DNA from: Trema orientale
Lineage: Eukaryota; Streptophyta; Magnoliopsida; Rosales; Cannabaceae
Assembly: GCA_002914845.1 (NCBI GenBank)
Contig: JXTC01000042.1
Span: 856,527 to 920,526 of the forward strand
Length of the DNA stretch: 64,000 bases
Direction: 5' to 3'
The notes under the pieces are model-generated. The model made no database searches, was not told the origin of the DNA, and was given only the letters and a program-made list of their open reading frames with translations. The translations under genes and the position numbers were made by a program. Below are positions 45,751 to 58,039 of the stretch, piece by piece (the stretch's first letter is position 1; each line of letters starts with the position of its first letter).

Positions 45751-48700
45751 ATGGAATGCGCTTCTGTTAACCTCCCCTCCTCTTTGTCTTCTTCCGTCCT
45801 CAATCTTCAGGTATCTTTACTCTTAACGATTATTAATGCCTCTCTTTTGTGCTTGTAAATGTTTCTCAACTAAATTTTTATGGTAAAGAGAATAGTATGT
45901 ATTTGGAGAATATATTAGCCTTTCTGATGCTAAAATTACCCAACTCAGCTATTGTTGGTCAGCATATTTAATATGGGAACTGGGTTTCATGGTTCTTACT
46001 GCTTTGTTACATAACTTGAATATCATGACCCTGCGAAGCCTCTGTGAATCAAGATTTTTTTTTTTTTTGGGTGCCTAATGTATTTTCACTACTGTTTTAT
46101 GTCATGGGTGTTATTTATTTAGCTATAGTTCTGCAATGAACCAATTTTACTGGGCATTCTTTCACCATCTTTGAATTCTTGGTTGTTTAAATTTTAATAG
46201 TTATGCTTTTTATAAAATATTGAAATTGCAGGGCTCCGCATCACCAGCTGGTGCAAAACCTTCTAGCAAATCTTTACATCCTCAGTTCCTGGCCTCTCCA
46301 CTTCCCAATCCATTTCTTCAACTTAATCAGAGACCACAGTCCTTTCTTTACCAACCAAATTCAGTTTCTCTCTCTTCAAGATTGTATAGAGGGCTAATAT
46401 CAGCAGAAGCTCGAAAGCAAAGTTGGGATTTTGGCAGATTCTTCAAAACATTGTACTTTTTTAACGGGCCTCCATCTCCGGCTAAGGTTGGACATAGTTT
46501 CTATGCCAAATTGGCTCTTAGGTAACTCGGAAATGTTTCACGCCTTGACTACTAACAATGCTTTATTATTTGTTTAGTTCATTGAATTTCTAATCGGGAA
46601 ACTATCCAGTCCGTCACCCAGTACACCAGTAAAAATGGAAACCTCTGGCATTGTATTGGTAGCTGGAGCAACTGGTGGTGTAGGTAGAAGAGTAGTTGAC
46701 ATCTTGCGGAAGAAAGGATTGCCTGTTCGAGTATTGGTAAAACTCTCTTCCTTTGCGAAATTTAAAATAGCTGTTTTCCACCACTTAGAAACCAATAATT
46801 AAGAGGTTAAGAAATCAGTTACCTTTGTGTTAATCTTTCATTTGATTAGCTGCTTAGTTATCCTTGATTGTTGACCTCTTGTTTTCTATATGAACAGGTG
46901 AGGAATGAAGAGAAGGCGAGGAAAATGTTAGGCCCGGACATTGACTTGGTGAGCTAGCCAACTTTGAAGACTTAACAATCTTAATGAAAATTATTCTATG
47001 GCTCGTTTAATTTTGTTTTCCTTTTCATATTGTCGAGGTTGATTATCGTGTTCCTCCATTTAAAAAAAAATAACAGGTTGTTGGAGACATTACTAAAGAG
47101 AGTACTCTGGTTCCTGAGTACTTTAAAGGAGTGAGGAGGGTTATCAATGCTGTTTCTGTCATTGTTGGACCAAAAGAAGGAGACACTTCTGAAAGGGCAA
47201 AATACAGTCAAGTATGTTCGCAAACGTTGTCAAATTGAAGAAAATTTGAGTTGAGATGCTTGTAGAGTTGGACTCTGATTTTTTATTTTTTATTTTCAAA
47301 AAAGTTGTCATGTCACTGATTTTTTTTAGGATTTTATCGTTGGCACTGTATGCTTTCCTTCTGTACATTCACATGTTGTTTTCTTGCTATTTTTGTTGCA
47401 TGACATCTAAACATTGTGTATTAACAGGGAATCAAGTTCTTCGAACCAGAGGTGCTGAACTCATATCCTACTCTGTATATTTGGGGTCCAACTTATTCCT
47501 AATAGGAAGTATATTTTATGGTTTAATAGTTTTTGGAAACAAATTTGTGTGCCATACAAAGGCTTATTCTTAATGACTATAAGGCATCATTTGACTGCTG
47601 ATTGCAGATCAAGGGGGATTCACCTGAAAAGGTGGAGTACATTGGGATGAAAAATCTGATCAATGCTGTGAAGGGGAGTGTTGGACTTCGAAATGGTAAA
47701 CTGATTTTTGGATTTGAAGGTACATTCTTCCATTCATGGTTATTATGGTCACTTTCCATGCTGCTGCATAACGCTTGATATAGTTTTATGAACAAATAGG
47801 ACTTGAAAATAAATAGAGAATTTCCTTGTTTTTCTTTAGCTTTTTTTGGATAATCCGAGTTTAATATCTAGGATACTTGGGAAAGCAAAATGAAAAGAAG
47901 TGTCTGTGGATTAAAGATGTTCTTGACACACATATTAAATTTGATTTCTAACATAAACTTTGAAATACATGATTCCCTAATATACTTTGTATTGTATCAT
48001 CACCAAGCATAGCTGTATGGGTGGATTACTTGTTAAGCAGTGAATTGGTGTTGATTAATAACTACTCAATCGAGATTTGGATACTCTGCCAAACCAGAGG
48101 GAAAATTAATAAATTTTGTTCTGAATTAGCTGCTGTTGGTATATTTCATTCTTTGGTCCAAAACCGTTTAAAGGACACCCAACAATTTTTATTATTATTA
48201 TTACTATTTTTTCATTTTTGTTGAAATTTCCCCGAGAATCCTGAAATTTGCATGGTATAATCTGCATTTAATTTGGTCTTGTATTATCTTCCAATTTAAA
48301 ATATTTCTTCCTTTATACTTTTGCAGATAATAATTATAAGGAACTTGCTTGGGGAGCTTTGGATGATGTTGTAATGGGTGGAGTTAGTGAAAGTACATTT
48401 CAGATTGACCCAAATGGTGGTGAAAATGGTGTGCGAACTGGGCTTTTTAGAGGTTTCTTCTTGTCAACTACTCAAACTCAAGAAATCTTTGTATCTTTGT
48501 ATCACTGTCTTTTCATATTTTTTCTTTTTTGTGGGGGTGGGGGGGCTTGGGGGATGTGGGGAGGGTATTGTGGCCTCTCTGTTTAAATAGTTTTGTTCAT
48601 TTTAAAAAATAAACTGAAAATATAAACTCAAAAACATTTATCCATCTGACATATCTTGTTCAGGTGTTGTCTCAACTGCAAACAATGGTGGCTTTTCAAG

Positions 48701-51051
48701 TATCAGAACAAAGGTAACAGCAAAGTTTTCAAGTTCTTTTTACCCCTGTACATATTAGACTTTTCCCTATAGTTGGTATTTTAAGCATTTGAAGTAAATA
48801 CACTTCTTGAAGTTTCAGCAACTCCTGTATCATTTTTGGTCTAATAAAAAAGGAGAGAGAAAAAGAAATGCTACTTTGATTTCTCCCAAATCAAGATTTA
48901 GTACTGCCATTTCAGGTAGTTACTCTATGTTGGACCTTTTCGTTATGGTTTATTTTAATTTCTTCATGCTCGTTGCCTAACTGTTTGATGCCATTGCATA
49001 AGGCACATTCTCAGCTTTCCTTGCAATTTAAGCATTTGTGGAAATGCAAGCATAATTTCTTGCTAACGTTCCCTTCCCTCCCCCCCTCCCCTCCTCTATC
49101 AAGTAGTAGTGTAATGTTTGATTTTTGTTTCTTAGTGTAGATTTGAATAAGGTTGAAAAAGCTTCCTTTTGTGAGAAATAATGATGCATTAATTTTGTTA
49201 ATTATTTGATTGTAAGCTTTTATCCCTGCACAGGTCATTGATGAATATAGTTTTCATGATTCTGTGGTTTGATTTTCTGCTTCTGCAGAGGGAAGCGATG
49301 TAATCTTTGATCCCTTCTAGTGAAGAGCTCAAATGTTTTATTTTGTTCTTCATTCATGTCTATTTGTTTTCAGAACTTTTCAGTACCTGAGGATCTCTCA
49401 GCCTATGATGGTTTGGAGCTGCGCGTTAAAGGTGATGGTCATCGTTATAAATTTATTATTCGGACTAGCAGTGATTGGGACGCTCTCGGTTATACAATAG
49501 CCTTTGATACTGCAGAGGGCCAGTGGCAATCAGTAAGTAACATCACGACCTGTTGATCAGAGAGCTATGACTGCATAACATCAATTCTTTATCTGTTATT
49601 ATCTTTTCTTTTATAGGTGCGCTTGCCATTTTCTTCTTTGAGGCCTGTTTTTCGAGCAAGAACTGTATCAGATGCTCCTCCATTTGACCCAACTAATGTT
49701 GTATCATTTCAGGCATGTCTCTCTACGTTACTAGCTATACCTTTCTCCCTGCTTCAAGATCACTACATGGTTTTTTATGACATCAAAATCATTGCAGCTT
49801 ATATTCAGCAAGTTTGAATATGATGGACAACTGAATCCTACATTTGTGGAAGGTGCATTTCAGCTTCCAATATCAAGCATTCGGGCATATATAAAAGATC
49901 CTGTAACTCCCAGGTACAATATGATGTTTCATGTTCTTGACTTTTCTGAAATGTTTTGAGTAAAATGTATTTGTTGCGACTTTTCTGCCTAAAATTCTTC
50001 CTTTTGTTGGTCGTGTTTCCTGTAGGTTTGTACATGTGAGCTCTGCTGGAGTAACTCGACCTGACAGACCAGGACTTGATCTAAGTAAACAACCACCTGC
50101 TGTTCGGTTGAACAAGGAATTGGATTTTATTCTGACATTTAAGTTGAAGGTTTAGTCCAAATTTAATGTTAGCTTTTGATGCTTTATGTTTTGAACTGCA
50201 CATTCATGAAAACTAACAAATATCATCCTTTCACAACCTAGTTGTCATTTAAACAGTCCAGCTCATTCTATATTATCTTAAATGTTGATTTTCATTCATG
50301 TGGGATATTTCATACCTGGAATTTATCAAATTTACTTTGTTGCCTTGTGTTGCTGGTCATTGTTACAGACACACAAGTTCAATAAGGACGGTCTTAAAGA
50401 TGAGAAAAAGGAAGAACATAGAAAAATTTTAAAATTAAAGAGATCTACGAATTTCTTTTTTGCTGACTATAAGTGTAATTTCGCATGTTAGATTATTTTG
50501 TTTTTTCTCAATTCTCTTTCTAATTGTTTAGTTTGCAATAGGGCGAGGATTTGATTAGAGAAAGTGGTATACCATATGCAATTGTGAGGCCATGTGCATT
50601 AACTGAGGAGCCCGCTGGAGCAGATCTCATTTTTGATCAAGGAGACAATATAACGGTATTATTAATAACTATCATAGTTAAATGTTCACTTTTTGCTGCA
50701 TCCCTGACCAAATGCTGCTGAACCTCATCTTATTCAATTGTTTCATATAGTCAGAGCTGAGCACTTGGTTACAGATTCTGGTGTTCGGTGACACCTTTTT
50801 TGTGCTGGTAATCTTATTTGAGACACTTATTGTTTAATACAGGGTAAGATATCAAGGGATGAGATTGCTCGTCTTTGTATTGCTGCTTTGGATAGTCCAT
50901 ATGCTCTTGACAAGACATTCGAGGTTATACTTCTACTCGTTCTTTCGACATGTACTTTATCACTCAATGCTTTCCCGACTTTGTATTCTACAGACAATCT
51001 CTTAACCTCTGTTGTGAAGCAAATATCACAAAGAAATATCTTTTAGTGGTT

Positions 51052-51096
<45 letters not shown>

Positions 51097-51749
51097 GGCT
51101 CTTTCTTTTATTTCTGTTATGACACAAAATTATGAAGTGCCACTAAGCCAATGCTAGTTTGTAAAGTCTTGTTTGAATTAGAAATCATGGCAGTCTGTTA
51201 TAAAAAGAAAAAGGTCACTGGCTATAATTGTTTGGTGAGGTTAAATTGTTATTAACTTTTAACCTTGTTCTACTTCATTACATAGATTTAGAGAGCTTTC
51301 TTTTAATTTTGTCATGACTCACAAAATTATGAAGTGCCACTAAGTCAATGCTAGTTTGTAAAGTTTTGTTTTTTTTTAAAGAAATCATAGCAGTCTGTTA
51401 TGAAAAGAAAAAGGTCACTGGCTATAAATGTTTGGTTACGTTAAATTGTTACTGACTTTTAACCTTGTTCCACTTTATTACATAGATTTCAGCTAATTAA
51501 GATTCCCATATAGTTCCACTTAGGAATTTCCAAATTTTCTAATTTACTTGTGAGTTGGTGCTGACTTTTGACATTTCTCCTGAACTTCTGTCTCCTTTAC
51601 AGGTAAAGAGTGTAATACCATTTAGTGAGCCATTCACGGTGGACCCTGACAATCCTCCACCGGAGAAGGACTACGACATTTATTTTAAGAATTTGAAGGA
51701 TGGAATCACAGGGAAAGAAATCCTAGAACAAAGTCCCTTGCCAGTCTGA
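45751..51749 (+). CDS. SDR Rossmann-fold protein with nested CIA30 domain (HCF173/At4g18810-like), predicted plastid
   Basis: Sixteen exons join in frame into 602 residues: 45751-45810, 46232-46486, 46578-46736, 46898-46948, 47077-47211, 47428-47451, 47608-47719, 48327-48452, 48664-48713, 49374-49532, 49617-49712, 49798-49913, 50026-50149, 50542-50655, 50843-50923 and 51603-51749. The Ser-rich N-terminus (MECASVNLPSSLSSSV) looks like a chloroplast transit peptide. GATGGVG (135-141) is the NAD(P)-binding loop of an atypical SDR. A CIA30 domain (about 266-447; WGALDDVVMGGVSES, YDGLELRVKGDG) interrupts the fold, which resumes with FVHVSSAGVTR (449-459) and IPYAIVRPC (499-507). HCF173, the studied relative, promotes psbA mRNA translation in chloroplasts; the role of this paralogue is inferred. 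Intron 11 uses a GC donor (CAG|GCATGT); all others are GT-AG. Exon 6 is only 24 nt. The length matches the family, so it appears complete. Confidence 0.9.
51053..51098 (+). repeat. (AG)n microsatellite in intron 15
   Basis: About 46 bp of AG units with two GG interruptions inside the large last intron (50924-51602) of the SDR-CIA30 gene. Confidence 0.9.
51101..51490 (+). repeat. Tandem duplication inside intron 15
   Basis: About 193 bp at 51101-51293 recur at 51296-51488, about 90 percent identical. Shared landmarks are 'aaaattatgaagtgccacta', 'caatgctagtttgtaaag', 'aaaaagaaaaaggtcactgg' and 'ttaaccttgttc'. It enlarges the intron without touching either splice site. Confidence 0.85.
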
Positions 51750-52260
51750 TGCTCAACTAATAGCAGGTCTACTTTTCAACACATTAAGCATGATGGAGCT
51801 ACTTGTATTTTTTTCCCCTTCCCTAGAGTTGGAGTTTTGTAAAGGAATTTTTTTAATGGATTTACCTTTAAAGTAAAACATTGTCCAAATTATTTGGACT
51901 ACTTTATGCTCAATATGTCGAAGATTCATCCTAAACAAATTGTTGAATTGAAGCATGCACATAAGCTATCATGCTTTCAACCTATATTGTTTTCTCACTA
52001 CACTACCTATGCTTGAACTAAACGTTCTTTTTTGGCTCTAATTGCAGGCATACCCCTAATAGAGAAAGAGCAGAGGCTTCGAATTCAAACAAATGAGTAC
52101 GAGGAACTAGAAAATTATAGGTTTGAGTTAGAACCCTTGTCTACAACACGTTTTTACTCAAGTAGGTTAGTCAGAGTCCAAGAAGGGAGGGGTTTGCTTT
52201 ATGTATATTCGTTATCTGCACAATTATTTCAATAAAATGTGTATAAGCTTCTCAACCATT
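51750..52260 (+). other. 3' untranslated region with possible intron
   Basis: After the stop, 'tagcag|gtctac' at 51767 and 'attgcag|gcatac' at 52047/52048 could bound a 281-bp 3'-UTR intron. AATAAA at 52231-52236 is a plausible polyadenylation signal. The donor lies only 18 nt after the stop, too close to trigger nonsense-mediated decay under the usual distance rule. A 67-codon open frame at 52032-52235 (non-ATG start) falls in this UTR and is not counted as a gene. Confidence 0.4.
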
Positions 52261-52269
52261 ATATTTGTC

Positions 52270-53800
52270 AAAGGCCTTATCTTATACTTCATTATGATAG
52301 AAGATGAATTCCTTTTTGTCTAACAAGTTTCTAATATTATGTTAGTTATGTTGGGAACACTAAGATGCACCTTTCTAATGTAGAAAGGGAAATTTATTCT
52401 TTCTTGTAGCGGAAATCAAAACTACTTCCCCTACAAACTAACTAAACTTTATAAGGAAAAGGTTGATAGCAGTTTCTCTCGAGTTTTCTGGTCGTGTAAA
52501 ATGTGAAACTTAGGATTGCATTGTGCCTGTCTTGTGTCGGTTTTCATTGCCTTACTTTGTTATGTTATCTCTGCCTTTCTTCCAATTAGTTGTCCACATA
52601 TTAATACTAATAATAATTAGCTGTAATCTTCAAGTTGACCAGTACTTGAAGCACTTTTAATTAGCATTACCAATCTTTTTCTTAAACGTGGAAAACCTTC
52701 CCCATAACCACCAATCCAACATGGATATTCATATCCTTGCATGCTCAAACCTCAAAGGAAGTTAACCATTAGACTATTAAATACCCTCTTGGGAAAATCT
52801 AGTACACCATGAGTGGTTCCCATTCCATAGGAACTCTAATATTTTCTACCTTTTTTTTTTTTTTTTTTTGGGGCTCTCTCTTCTACTTCTTTCATGGGGT
52901 GGGCCCGGTTTGTTGGAGCTTCTCATATTTATAATATTCCATTTCACATTAACGAGGGCAGTAATGTTTTTGAAAGCTCCCTCACCTTCTCTAAATGAAC
53001 TTTTTTGCTTGATTGGTTGAGCATCAGCATACAGTAATATCTGACGACATATTTGAATTTTCTTTTATGCAAATGTGTGGATGGGGAAAACAGTATATGA
53101 AGTTTCATAAGAGGCTGAGACGAGAGCTCTGTATTTTCTCGTTTTATGTGCTCTGTTTTTTTAGGTCCTTGATCACGTAGGTGTACTAAAATCAGGCATC
53201 TGTTTACAACTGGATCCTACAAATGGAGCAGAAGCTGCAGGAAGCAGTCTTTAATAAAAGTCCTTATGGGCATTCTGGTCTCTGGCCAATGAAAAACAAA
53301 ATCCTTGGTCTCAGCCTGGCTGCTATGTACTTCATTTATCAGATTAATATGCACCGTTTTCTCATTGGAGGAGGACCCCAGTAGTTGCTCTACTGAAATG
53401 AGTTTTGAATTTTGAAGGTAACAAGGGGCAGAAAATGCCTGATTTTGGGGAAGTTTAACTAAGCCATTGTTCTTGGTTTTATGCATATATGGTCCACTTC
53501 AAAATCTTGAATATCTATAAAATATTCATTCAATTACAAATCCATATGCAAAAGGGTCCTAGCCTATAAGGAAAAATATAAAGTGTATAAACAGTTGTCA
53601 TGCTGAATGAAAGAGAATAGTAAAAGAGACGGAGAAAAAAGAAAAAAAGTATCAAAAAGAGTTTCTATATTTCTTTAAACTTCTTTTTTCTTCTATCTTT
53701 TGAAACAATGACATTTGCATACCAGAGAAATGAACTCAATTCTGGGTTCTCTTTCTCTCTCTCTTTTTCTATCTTTCAAACTTTGGATCGATAAAGATGA
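52270..53800. other. Region between convergent genes, no gene supported
   Basis: AT-rich with a poly-T run near 52850-52870. An 89-codon minus-strand frame at 53217-53486 has no recognisable motif. It may lie in the 3' trailer of the small gene at 53825-54241. Confidence 0.35.
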
Positions 53801-53824
53801 TGAGATATGGCTTCTTCATCTCCT

Positions 53825-54241
53825 TCAATAACACCAGAACGCCTGCATTAAAGAAAAAAGATAAAGAAGAGCTCTCAATACAGAGAACAAAAGAAATAGA
53901 GGGTAAGAGGAGTTTAGAGCAAAGCAACAACTTACTCTGAGGAAAACCTTATGTCTTCTGCCACTACGAGCTTCCATGAGAGTTCTGAGCTTGTCAAGCA
54001 TTTCTTGGTCAGTGAATATTCTACCCGGTGAGCTCAAGAACACGCTGCGCTTCACCGGGGGTGACCACAACCCGCTCTGCTCGTAATCGAAGTCGAATTC
54101 CGTCGCATCGAAGAACTTGTTAAGGATTCCATCCGAGGTGGATTTGGCCACAAACTGGACTCTCAAAGGAGACGAATTCCCCGAAGAGAAATGAGACGAC
54201 AACGACGGCGTATTAGCCGAAGATGTTTCGGAGCCAGACAT
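53825..54241 (-). CDS. Small conserved plant protein of unknown function, two exons with an in-frame intron
   Basis: Exon 1 (53936-54241) encodes 102 residues, beginning [20 protein letters not shown]. Exon 2 (53825-53842) adds AFWCY and a stop, giving 107 residues. The splice sites are strong: AGA|GTAAGT and TTTAATGCAG|GCG. The central part, with [17 protein letters not shown] followed by VFLSSPGR, then [21 protein letters not shown], resembles a small conserved plant family that I recall only as uncharacterised, some members being labelled transmembrane. The intron is 93 nt, a multiple of three, and contains no stop. If retained it adds 31 residues, mostly Leu, Phe, Val and Ser, ending in LYLFSLMQ. 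The spliced form has no membrane segment; the retained form could have one. The promoter has a TATA-like motif near 54351-54360 and a CT-rich leader. Confidence 0.75.
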   Translation of the reverse strand: MSGSETSSANTPSLSSHFSSGNSSPLRVQFVAKSTSDGILNKFFDATEFDFDYEQSGLWSPPVKRSVFLSSPGRIFTDQEMLDKLRTLMEARSGRRHKVFLRVSCCFALNSSYPLFLLFSVLRALLYLFSLMQAFWCY

Positions 54242-54349
54242 TTCGATGAATGAGAGAGATCAGAAGAAGAAGAAGGACAAAGAAAGATTGCTAATGTTAT
54301 TAGTAGTAGGAGTTGAGAGATTTGAGGAGCTTGGTTAAAGAGCAGAGAG

Positions 54350-54361
54350 AGATATATATTT
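54350..54361 (-). promoter_or_regulatory. TATA-like element of the small conserved gene
   Basis: The minus strand reads AATATATATCTCTCTCTC about 110 bp upstream of the ATG at 54241, a TATA run followed by a pyrimidine-rich initiator-like stretch. Confidence 0.4.
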
Positions 54362-54449
54362 AGAAGAAGGGTTTTAATGTAAAAGTAAGAAAGGTAGAAA
54401 AGGACGTGTATGGCTATGTGTCTGTATGCAATCATGGTGAGGGGTCGTG

Positions 54450-55379
54450 GGTAGCATTATGGTTCTTCCTATTTGGTGTCTGAGAATATTGGATGCTGAG
54501 TTTGTAACAGATTCACTTTGTAACCTGTTTTGGTTTGGCCAAGAGAGGTCGTTTGCTACTTTGGAATAAAAAGGTATTTTATCCATCTTTGGTGGACATG
54601 GAACCATACAATCGTGCTGTGGCCCCCTACACCTTGATATGCCCAAACTAAACTCTTTATTTTGTTCTTTTATTTTTATTGTTAGCATCACTATTATTAT
54701 TTGGAACTCATTGCTGGTGAGAGAGATCCACAAGTGATTGCTAGCTCCACCAAGGCTGGCCACTTTTTAGCACACAAGTCAATAAGCTCTTTTTTTTTTC
54801 CTTTTTTTTTCAATTCTAAAAAAATGGTAGTTTGCGTCACAATTGAAAAATATTTAAAACTAATCTCTCATTCGATATCGAGTTTCGATGATACAAAAAC
54901 ATTCGTAGTTGTTTTTTCTTTTTTATAAACATCCGTAAAATTCTCGGGGAAAAAAAGAAATGCACACTTTGTTTAATTGGCAGATTAGGCTTAGTCTATG
55001 TACGTAACATGTGATGTCTCTTGAAAACGAGAGCTATCTCCTAATAATAAGAGCAATAGAGCTAAAATTTTAAAGGATATTACGAATGCCTAATACCACA
55101 TGTATTGCTCCATAAGCTGAGTACTGAGTTTGGATTAGTTCTGGACCGATAGCAGTTTTTGAATATGGTGAGGTGAAACAACAATGTGCCAATTAGTATA
55201 GTTTTTGGGGAAAATTTGTCATATACCTATTCCTTTTGATTCCACTTAATTATGTAAGGTATAGGGTAGCAAAATGTAAAACTTTTCAAATCTATTTCCC
55301 CACATTAGTTGTTATCCTGATTAGTGAATAGGATTACCAATAATTGAAATAAACTCTATTATTATAAGCTGTTGACTTA

Positions 55380-55380
<1 letters not shown>
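54450..55380. other. Intergenic stretch
   Basis: No gene or element recognised. The 129-codon minus-strand frame at 54374-54763 lies over the upstream region of the small gene and looks like chance. Confidence 0.35.

Positions 55381-55385
<5 letters not shown>

Positions 55386-55428
<43 letters not shown>
55386..55428. repeat. (TA)n microsatellite
   Basis: More than 40 bp of uninterrupted TA units, with no MITE inside, unlike the tracts at 43.0 and 58.8 kb. Confidence 0.9.
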
Positions 55429-55430
<2 letters not shown>

Positions 55431-55439
55431 AGTTTATAT

Positions 55440-56480
55440 GAATTAATTAAGTGATGAGTTTTTGCACATGGGGCGTCTAGTTTTCATTATAATGCATTGT
55501 CGGCAACAACTCTTTATATCTGATCAAAATTCTCGAGAATCTATTTTTATTTATGTCATGATTGACCATGATTCTATCTGCTTTTTAACCTTAACGTCTG
55601 TGCATATGAATAAAGAATGAAGAAATGAAGGAGATTTTCATTGTTGCACAGAATAAATTGGAAGCCTGTTTGTTTTAGCCTAAGAATACTTTTTTTTTTT
55701 TCCCCCTTTTTTGGGTAAAGGAACAATACTATTATTAAAGGAGGATTCTAGACTTTCTAGGGACAATATACCTCCAACCTATAAGGGCATTTTATAGATT
55801 ATTCGATTAAAGTGAACGGTGATCGTAAAAATGAGTGTATAGAACTATTTTATGCATAACAATGCTGGAAAATAAAACTTAAACCATCTCCCTAAAAAGA
55901 AAAAAAAAACAAAACAAAACTCGCTCTTCATGTCTCCTTTGCTCTTAAAGCGCCTCCAACCTTTATCAAACTTGAAACTTTCTTCTATGGAAGGCCATGG
56001 GAGTAGCCATAAATTATGTAAGGTGAAAAAAAGGTTCAAGATTGGCATTTGTTTTCTAAAAGAAAGCGAAAGTGCTTCATCAACAACTTTGAATTCGTCT
56101 TTATACTCTTCATAAAATTTAGAAAAAGAAAAAAAAAAAAAAAAGATACAGTTTCACTAAATGACTCATGGTTTCGTTGCAAATACAATTTTACTAAAAG
56201 ACTTCCATATTTTTATTTCCTTTCCCAAATTTTTTCTATTATTTTATGTCTTATCATCATTGTTGGAGCTCTGTTTTTCCAAAAAATAAAAGAAGAAAGC
56301 CAGATGTTGAAGAACTGGATTTCATCAGAGATGGATAGAAGAAAAAACCAGTACCAAAGGGGATCAGGAGCAGGAAAGAACGTTTATTTTTTTACTTTTT
56401 GGATTTTTTTTGTGTGTATCATAGTGTAGCAAAGTTTCCATACATTGCTTTTTCTGATCAACGTCAATTTTAATCTTAGA
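55440..56480. other. AT-rich noncoding stretch
   Basis: A frame of 126 codons at 56049-56429 is rich in Lys, Phe and Ile, reflects base composition, and has no domain. No gene is supported. Confidence 0.35.
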
Positions 56481-56489
56481 GTGATACTA

Positions 56490-56648
56490 GAAGACACATA
56501 ATTTATACACAAAAACCATACACAATAATGTGGTATATTTTTCATTCACTCATGTCTTTCAAAATGGGACCGTACAATATATATGATTAGCAAAAAATAT
56601 ATATGACATCACTGTGTGTGATTTTTGTGTATAAAATTTTTGTGTTTC
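56490..56648. mobile_element. About 159-bp MITE-like inverted repeat
   Basis: The left 40 bp ('acacataatttatacacaaaa', 'accatacacaataatg') pairs with the reverse complement of the right 40 bp ('acacaaaaattttatacacaa', 'aaatcacacacagtgatg'). It is short, AT-rich and noncoding. No target duplication could be fixed. Confidence 0.65.
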
Positions 56649-56659
56649 AACCATTGCCC

Positions 56660-58035
56660 AAAAAAAGCCCATATAAGTAGGAGGGATTTTACTCCTTCTA
56701 CACCAGAATTTTCCTTAATTAATAATAGAAAGATAGTACAATATCCATAAAAAGGCTTTTTAGATACAAAGCAGATATCCTAATAAACTGATTAAAATCA
56801 TCAAAATAATTTTGCGCACTATGATCCTCACGAAATTGATTTAAAATAAGAGGACTCATATGGATCACTATTGTTATGTGCTTCGATAGAGTTCTCCATT
56901 TTTATTTAATCGTTATAACCATCTAACATCTATTATTGGTGTCTCTCACTTCAAATCCAAATGCTATTGGAGATCAAATTCTCTTGGAGGTCAAATCCAA
57001 ATGCCATTGAAGGTGAAATATCACCACACAAACCATCCCGTCCTGATTCAGAAATGATATAAATCTAAATGATAACTATACTAAGAGGATTGAAAATATA
57101 AGATCTACAAAAAAACCACCACAAATCTAAACCTATGTGGACTAAAATAACAAAAAAAAAATTAAATAAACTTGAAAATATCGCATATCAACGTCTGAGT
57201 GGACTAAAACCACCACAAATCTAGATCTTAGTAGAGTTATACCTTCTTAGATGGAAAGATTATTTAAAGATATATTTTTAAAAAAAAAAAAAAAAAGAGA
57301 AAATGAAACTCTCCATCGGAGAGAGAGATTAAAAGACCTTTCTCTCTGGTAAATTAGAAGAAGATGAAGAGAGACTCTCTCGCCGGTTAGAAAAGAAGAA
57401 AATAAAAGAAAGGAATGATGCCTATGAATATTTTTATAATTTATTTATTCAAGAATATTTTTAAAATTTATTTCGAGAACTTTAACATTTTTTGGATTAT
57501 TATTATTTAGTCATACTAGTTGTGTGACATAATCACCAGATAACCATCAAGTTACTTTGGCATTAGATGACCATAATATCACTCAATGGGTGATTTCCTA
57601 CACTATTTTAGACAAATTTATTTTTTATTTTATTTTTAAAAAAATGTCTTGTGGATTTTTCAATTTAACTTTGGTTAGGAAATGTAAATACTGAACACAC
57701 AAAGTAGAACTTATTGGTCTTCGTTCTTTTTGTTGTAATTGCATGGTTCCAATATTTTCCTTATTTTGTCAGCCCTATTTAGGAAGTACGGATTATATTA
57801 TTTTACTTTAGAAAATCAGTGTTGTAACTAATGAAATAAAGATGTTAAGCTATTCTAGGACTTTCTTAATTTTCATAGGATTCCTAAACAAAAGCTAATT
57901 ATTAATTATAAAGGAAAAACGACAAATTGCTCTGTAATATGTGTTTACTGCCCAACATCATCTCAAAAGCTTTACTAGCACAATTATTAGCCCAATAAGC
58001 CAGGCTGCTCCTTTTCTTTTTTTTTTTTTCACTGT
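56660..58035. other. AT-rich noncoding stretch
   Basis: Small local repetitions, for example 'aaatccaaatgc.attg' at about 56955 and 56995, and 'ggactaaaa...aaccaccacaaatct' phrases at 57110-57220. No gene supported. Confidence 0.35.
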
Positions 58036-58039
58036 GGTC

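Noticed and set aside
52032-52235. 67-codon frame just after the SDR-CIA30 gene
   Set aside because: No ATG at its 5' end; it begins within an intron-like acceptor region and ends at the AATAAA signal, so it fits 3' UTR better than a new gene.
53217-53486. 89-codon minus-strand frame
   Set aside because: No recognisable motif, ordinary base composition for an AT-rich plant region, and position in the probable 3' trailer of the small gene upstream on the same strand.
54374-54763. 129-codon minus-strand frame upstream of the small conserved gene
   Set aside because: Overlaps the putative TATA region of that gene, contains low-complexity text and no domain; best explained as chance.
56049-56429. 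126-codon plus-strand frame rich in Lys, Phe and Ile
   Set aside because: Amino-acid content mirrors the local A/T-rich composition; no start context, domain or neighbouring exon supports a gene.
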